Part shown: positions 59,911 to 64,000 of the stretch, one piece after another
How positions within the stretch are numbered: position 1 is the first letter of the stretch
How the letters are laid out: every line of letters starts with the position of its first letter
Assembly: GCF_046533115.1 (NCBI RefSeq)
Contig: NZ_JAJQRC010000001.1
Coordinates: 1 to 64,000 of the forward strand
Direction: 5' to 3'
DNA from: JAIRMO01 sp046533115
Lineage (GTDB): Bacteria > Spirochaetota > Spirochaetia > Treponematales > Breznakiellaceae
Length of the DNA: 64,000 nucleotides
Translations under genes and position numbers: made by a program
Notes under the pieces: generated by a model
What the model was told of the DNA's origin: nothing
Seen by the model: only the letters and a program-made list of their open reading frames with translations
Databases searched by the model: none

Positions 59911-62406
59911 ATGCATGACAAGACCCTCAAACTCCTCGAATTTGATCTCATCAGAACCAGGGTTGCCGAATCCGCTCTAAGTGAGGAAGCCGCCCGTCGT
60001 TTGGAGGGGGAACTCCCCCTGACAGACCCCGGCGGTGTGGAGGAACTTAAAAAGCTGGTCGCCGAGTTTTTTGATAAGTTAAACTCCGGGGATGAGGAAC
60101 CCCGGGGAAGTTTTCCCGATATCGGGTTCCTTATCCCAAAACTTGAGGTGGAGGGCATGGTCCTGGAACTTGATGAGGCTTATGCCCTGGGGGTATTTAT
60201 CCAGGCGGCGGATGCATTTCAGCGATGGCTCCGCAGCTCCCATGGGGACAGAGCCCAGGGGGAATCGACCGGTTTTGGTGAGGGGCCTACCTCCTTACCG
60301 GTGCTGGTTTCGGAATTACCGGATTGTTCTCCCCTGACCAGGGAAATTTTCCGGGTATTGAATAAGGATGGCTCCCTTCGGGATCTCCCCGAATTCCGGG
60401 CGATAAAAGGACGGATCCGAAATCTTACCGGAGAATTGGAGGCCGTCGTCTCCCGGTATACCGGGACTGAAGAGACCCGGCGTATGCTTCAGTCCGCCCT
60501 GCCTTCCCAGCGGGACGGTCGTATGGTTCTGGCCGTTAAGGCGAATTTCCGGGGACGTATTAAGGGAATAGTCCACGAAGTTTCTTCCACCGGTCAGACG
60601 CTGTTTGTGGAACCGGAAGAGGTGGTGGAGAAAAATAACGAGATCCTCATTGAGACCCGGAGACTCGATGGGGAGATTCGTCGGGTTTTGCGGGAAATGA
60701 CCAGCCATATCGCCGCCCAGCGCGGCCTTTTGGAAGAGCTTCATGAAAAGATAATCCACCTGGAAACCCTCAGGGCCCGGGCCCGCTACAGCCGTGAAAT
60801 CCGAGGGCATTTTGCTCTGGACGGGGACAGGGCTCGGCAGGGAAACGAGGTTTTATCCCCCTTACCGGCGGCAGGCTTGGTGTTGACCCAGGCCCGTCAC
60901 CCCCTTTTGGGGTCCAAGGCGGTTCCGGTAGATATTTTCATGAGGGGCAATACCCGGACGGTGATTATCACCGGTCCCAATACCGGAGGAAAAACCGTAA
61001 CCCTCAAAATTGTGGGGCTTTTTGCTCTGATGAACCAGTTCGGGTTGGCCCTCCCGGTGGAAGAGGGAACCACCCTGCCCGTGTTTGACGGAATTTACGC
61101 CGATATCGGAGACGAGCAGTCCCTGAGCCAATCCCTCTCGACTTTTTCCGCCCACATGACCAATATCGCCGCCATTATCGGGTCGGCTACGGAAAGGTCC
61201 CTGGTACTATTGGATGAATTAGGTTCCGGAACAGACCCCGAGGAGGGAAGCGCCATTGCCATGGCGATTCTGGATTATCTTATCGAAAAAAAAGTCATGA
61301 CCATCACCACTACCCATCATGGAGTATTAAAGAATTACGGCTATACCCGGGAGGGGGTGGAGAACGCCTCGGTGGAATTTGATGGCCGGACCCTTTCTCC
61401 CACCTACCGGATCATTATGGGTATCCCTGGGGAGAGCCGGGCGGTGGAGATCGCCGCCCGAAACGGACTGCCTGAGGGTATTGTTTCCATGGCCCGGACC
61501 TACCTTGATGAGGAACGGTCCGATGTTTCTGCCCTCATCGCCGGGCTTAAAAAGAAACACCAGGAGTTGGACGCCACCGCGGCGGCCAGTAAAGCCGAAA
61601 TTTTTCGGCTCCGGGAAGAACGGCGGCAGGCGGATCTAAAAGAACTCAGGCTCCGGCAGAAGGAAATTGATCTGAAGGCGGGGGGCATGGGGAAGTTCAG
61701 GCTGCTCCTGTCGGAGAGCCGAAAAACCCTGGAAAATCTGGTCCGGGAATTAAAGGAGGGGGAACTCACCCGGGAAAAAACGGTCAAGGTAAAGGAATTT
61801 CTTGCCGGTCTTGAACGCTCTGTGGCTGCCGAGGACGAGGCCCTGGAGAGAGAGGGACAGAGCTTGGCGGAGGAACGGCGGCGCCTGGAAACAGGGGATG
61901 TCCCGGAGGAAGGCCGGCCTTCAGAAGGCAAGGTTTCCGGGGGTAAGGTCCCGGCGATCATAGGACCGGGGACAGAGGTCCTGGCCGGGGAATACCATCG
62001 CCGAGGAACCGTCCTCAGGGCGGACAAAAAGGGGGCCTGGATCGTGGAAATTGGTTCGCTCAGGATGAGTATTCCGGAAAAGGATCTTATTGCCCTCGCG
62101 CCTTCCGGGGAAAACAAGAAACCGCTTATCGCCGTGCCGGATCTGAGCCCGGAAAATCAAGCCCGGTTTGAGATAAACCTCCTGGGGATGCGTTTGGAAG
62201 AAGCTCTGGAGGTCCTTCGCCGTCAAATTGACGCCGCCGCCCTGTCGGGCCTCCGTGAATTTTCGGTGGTCCACGGTAAGGGGGATGGTATACTGCAGCG
62301 GGGGGTACATGAATTCCTTAAACAACAAGGGTTAGTGGCGGATTATTACTTTTCCCGGCCCGAAATGGGCGGTTTTGGACGGACCGAGGTGGTCCTGAAG
62401 GGCTAG
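59911..62406 (+). CDS. mutS2: Endonuclease MutS2
   Basis: 831 residues from the ATG at 59911. The MutS-like core has Walker A GPNTGGKTVTLK near 354 and Walker B LVLLDELGSGTDP near 430, followed by a coiled coil and a C-terminal Smr nuclease domain (about 757-831) with VVHGKGDGILQRGVHEFL. It lacks the mismatch-reading N-terminal domain of MutS. MutS2 suppresses recombination by resolving branched DNA, and in some bacteria rescues stalled ribosomes. rsgA upstream makes the ribosome role worth considering. Confidence 0.93.
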   Translation: MHDKTLKLLEFDLIRTRVAESALSEEAARRLEGELPLTDPGGVEELKKLVAEFFDKLNSGDEEPRGSFPDIGFLIPKLEVEGMVLELDEAYALGVFIQAADAFQRWLRSSHGDRAQGESTGFGEGPTSLPVLVSELPDCSPLTREIFRVLNKDGSLRDLPEFRAIKGRIRNLTGELEAVVSRYTGTEETRRMLQSALPSQRDGRMVLAVKANFRGRIKGIVHEVSSTGQTLFVEPEEVVEKNNEILIETRRLDGEIRRVLREMTSHIAAQRGLLEELHEKIIHLETLRARARYSREIRGHFALDGDRARQGNEVLSPLPAAGLVLTQARHPLLGSKAVPVDIFMRGNTRTVIITGPNTGGKTVTLKIVGLFALMNQFGLALPVEEGTTLPVFDGIYADIGDEQSLSQSLSTFSAHMTNIAAIIGSATERSLVLLDELGSGTDPEEGSAIAMAILDYLIEKKVMTITTTHHGVLKNYGYTREGVENASVEFDGRTLSPTYRIIMGIPGESRAVEIAARNGLPEGIVSMARTYLDEERSDVSALIAGLKKKHQELDATAAASKAEIFRLREERRQADLKELRLRQKEIDLKAGGMGKFRLLLSESRKTLENLVRELKEGELTREKTVKVKEFLAGLERSVAAEDEALEREGQSLAEERRRLETGDVPEEGRPSEGKVSGGKVPAIIGPGTEVLAGEYHRRGTVLRADKKGAWIVEIGSLRMSIPEKDLIALAPSGENKKPLIAVPDLSPENQARFEINLLGMRLEEALEVLRRQIDAAALSGLREFSVVHGKGDGILQRGVHEFLKQQGLVADYYFSRPEMGGFGRTEVVLKG

Positions 62407-62457
62407 CGGTTTTTAGGGGGTGCCCAATTCAACTAACGCTAAAGCCCTCGACGGATG

Positions 62458-62961
62458 CTAAAAGTCCTCCAGGGACGGGTCGTTATCCATCAGTTCCGGA
62501 AGGGTATACACGATGGTACCGGATTTTCGGACCCGGATTTCGGCGAATCCCTTAGACACCAGCGTCTCCAGATGTTTTTTTGCTTCTTCGATGGAGATAT
62601 TCGCCTCCAGGGCTACTTCCGTGGGGGTAAGGATCCCCTTGTTCTGTTTGGCCAGTTTAAGGATAACCCGTTCGGGACTTTCTTTTTCATGTACCCTGCG
62701 AACTTGGGCGTCATCGGCATAACGAGGTGCTTGAGCGGAACGGCTGCCGTATAAGCGGTGGTATAGGGTATCTCTGATATTAGCTTCCCGGACCTGTGCC
62801 GAAAGGGTAAAAAAGTCATAGATAGCCCCGATCATCCCCAGCCCGCCGGTACACATCCACAGGATGCCGGTGGGAATTTTCCCCAAATAGAACCGGTGAA
62901 ATCCCAACATACCGAAACCTGAAAAGAACCAGAGCAAATACGCAAGTCCTATACTATACAC
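62458..62961 (-). CDS. TM2 domain protein with C-terminal winged helix
   Basis: 167 residues from a GTG with GGAGG five bases upstream. Residues 1-50 are a TM2 domain: two hydrophobic segments with GFHRFYLGK between them and IYDFFTL after. A basic linker follows, and residues about 100-160 read as a winged helix (LTPTEVALEANISIEEAKKH, then LVSKGFAEIRV). TM2 domains sit in membranes; a DNA-binding-like domain attached to one suggests membrane-tethered sensing, or just protein binding. The pairing is uncommon. Role unknown. Confidence 0.75.
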   Translation of the reverse strand: MYSIGLAYLLWFFSGFGMLGFHRFYLGKIPTGILWMCTGGLGMIGAIYDFFTLSAQVREANIRDTLYHRLYGSRSAQAPRYADDAQVRRVHEKESPERVILKLAKQNKGILTPTEVALEANISIEEAKKHLETLVSKGFAEIRVRKSGTIVYTLPELMDNDPSLEDF

Positions 62962-63276
62962 CGTAACCTCCCCAATAGCCTTACCAGGCCTATTCGCAAC
63001 CCCTTCCGGCGGTTAATTTTATTGGAATGCAGGCATAATCCCCTCTGCATACTTCTCCATGCGAGCTTTTAGGATATGATAATTTAGTATAATCGAAGGT
63101 CCCTCTTTTTCCAAGGGCGTGGGTGGCTGTCTCCGGGGATTTAGCCGTTGATCCGGCCAATCATGGACAAGTGATTAAGGACCCGCGCAGAAACAACATG
63201 ACCGAATGGTCATATTGTTTCTTTATTGCGTAAGCAATTAGAATAAAATGCTCTGCATTTTATTCTTGCGCGGGTC
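62962..63276. other. 315-bp intergenic region with repeat copy B
   Basis: Between the TM2 gene (leftward) and the end of the rhomboid gene. Positions 62962-63178 are non-coding on both strands as far as I can see; a TATAAT lies at 63088-63093 with a poor -35. The rest is repeat copy B. Confidence 0.5.
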
Positions 63277-63277
63277 C
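63179..63277. repeat. Palindromic MITE-like repeat, copy B (complete)
   Basis: 99 bases bounded by GGACCCGCGCA (63179-63189) and TGCGCGGGTCC (63267-63277), perfect 11-base terminal inverted repeats. Inside are an AACAACATGACC-type hairpin, an ATTGC/GCAAT repeat, and a perfect 12-base-arm hairpin (AGAATAAAATGC with GCATTTTATTCT). The last base overlaps the stop codon of the rhomboid gene, so insertion right at the gene end is likely. Copy A at 1-90 is inverted relative to it. Confidence 0.75.
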
Positions 63278-63837
63278 TAACGTTTGGCCGGCCTGAAAAA
63301 ACCAAAGAGGCTGCCGCAGAAACCTCCCACCACATGGGCAAATTCGGAAATATCATCGGCGTTAAAGGAATTAAGGAATTCCCGGCCTAGGTAGAGGACC
63401 AAAACCAAAATAAAGGTAAGGGGGATTTCTCCTTTGTTGAAGTTGGTGAAGGATGCCAGCAGGATCATCATAAAAACCACCCCGGAAGCCCCCAAAAGGG
63501 AACTGGAAAAGAGGAGAATATTCAGAATGCCCGTGATCAGGGCGGTGACGGCGATCATCAGGAGCAGGGACAAGGAGCCGTAGGATGTTTCCAGCATGGG
63601 CCCCAGGAGGAGGATAAAGGAAAAATTGGAAATCAGGTGGTTCCAGTTGGCATGGCCTATCGCATGGGTAAAAAGGGTGATCCAACTCCGAATATCGGCA
63701 GAATTAAAGCCCCCTTTTCCGCTTACCACAAACCAGGTCCCGGTAAGCCGGGGAAACAAGGTCTGGGTCAGGAGCAGTACCGCGGCGCTGATAAAGGCAA
63801 AGGTTAACACTGTGGGAGCGTTGTACTTAAGACGCAT
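63277..63837 (-). CDS. Rhomboid-family intramembrane serine protease
   Basis: 186 residues from the ATG at 63837, which has GGAGGAAAAG upstream. About six membrane segments. The catalytic Ser is in GASG near 120 and the His in EFAHVVGG near 169; the HANWNHLISN motif near 86 supplies the family His and Asn. It cleaves membrane proteins inside the bilayer; substrates are unknown. It lies 11 bases after the exonuclease III gene. Its stop codon coincides with the edge of repeat copy B. Confidence 0.88.
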   Translation of the reverse strand: MRLKYNAPTVLTFAFISAAVLLLTQTLFPRLTGTWFVVSGKGGFNSADIRSWITLFTHAIGHANWNHLISNFSFILLLGPMLETSYGSLSLLLMIAVTALITGILNILLFSSSLLGASGVVFMMILLASFTNFNKGEIPLTFILVLVLYLGREFLNSFNADDISEFAHVVGGFCGSLFGFFRPAKR

Positions 63838-63848
63838 CTTTTCCTCCG

Positions 63849-64000
63849 TTATTTGATCGGAAGTTTTACCTCTATCTGGACCGGGCAATGATCCGAGCCG
63901 GTCACCTCGGGACGGATTATCGAGGATTTGATCCTGGACATAAAGGCTTGATCCACGCAATGGTAGTCGATCCTCCATCCCACATTCCGTTCCCGGGCGT
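63849..64000 (-). CDS. xth: Exodeoxyribonuclease III, C-terminal part (cut by window end)
   Basis: The last 50 codons are visible: ERNVGWRIDYHCVDQAFMSR and, near the end, VTGSDHCPVQIEV. The NVGWRIDY stretch and the SDHCPV catalytic Asp-His motif are those of exonuclease III / AP endonuclease, which cuts DNA at abasic sites. The gene starts outside the window. It precedes the rhomboid gene by 11 bases. Confidence 0.88.
   Translation of the reverse strand, partial: ARERNVGWRIDYHCVDQAFMSRIKSSIIRPEVTGSDHCPVQIEVKLPIK

Noticed and set aside
1..64000. CRISPR array, prophage, toxin-antitoxin or defence genes
   Set aside because: No regularly spaced repeats, integrase, transposase, phage structural genes or known defence motifs were seen on either strand.

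Overview
The window is a spirochaete chromosome segment, most likely from a GC-rich Treponema. The evidence is the spirochaetal flagellar gene set (FlbB, FliK, short FlgD, FlgE with the lysinoalanine residues, FlbD, MotAB, FliL, FliM, FliY), a PilZ protein, an FapA/DUF342 protein and Treponema-like housekeeping neighbours. Base composition is well above that of T. pallidum or T. denticola. A termite-gut type treponeme would fit, but the species call is inference.

Layout. Positions 1-90 carry most of a small palindromic repeat whose inverted partner lies at 63179-63277. From 205 to 11 kb lie a PilZ protein with a TPR protein, lon with a small downstream gene, an argA-recO-recJ-M23 peptidase run, and rpsU followed by three strong hairpins. 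From 11 to 23 kb are an aminotransferase divergent from accDA, an acyl-CoA synthetase, an orphan beta-helix repeat protein, a plsC/glycosyltransferase pair, a TPR protein, a UvrD-type helicase and a small membrane protein. After rdgB, a 28-codon ORF and a metallophosphoesterase gene, the flagellar block starts.

Flagellar block (25.1-46.6 kb). flbB-fliK-flgD-flgE-flbD-motA-motB run on the + strand. The rest (fliL-fliM-fliY-fliO-fliP-fliQ-fliR-flhB-flhA-flhF-flhG, a membrane protein, fliA, fapA and two small genes) runs on the - strand and converges on motB. In Treponema and Borrelia these genes form one co-directional run with motB followed by fliL, so about 15.6 kb appears inverted here. The inverted half has a good vegetative-type promoter in front of fliL.

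From 47 to 64 kb are an RlpA-like lipoprotein, a B12-dependent ribonucleotide reductase (nrdJ) with NrdR-box-like sites, ettA, a TrhA/hemolysin III protein, rlmJ overlapping a sigma-factor-like gene, nrnA, an M24 peptidase, rsgA, mutS2, a TM2/winged-helix protein, a rhomboid protease and the end of an exonuclease III gene.

I saw no tRNA, rRNA, CRISPR array, transposase, prophage or defence island. The unusual content is the inverted flagellar half, the end repeats, a family of CAAAAC/GTTTTG palindromes in the intergenic gaps, a pair of divergent promoters that would give almost leaderless mRNAs, and a few unrecognised genes.
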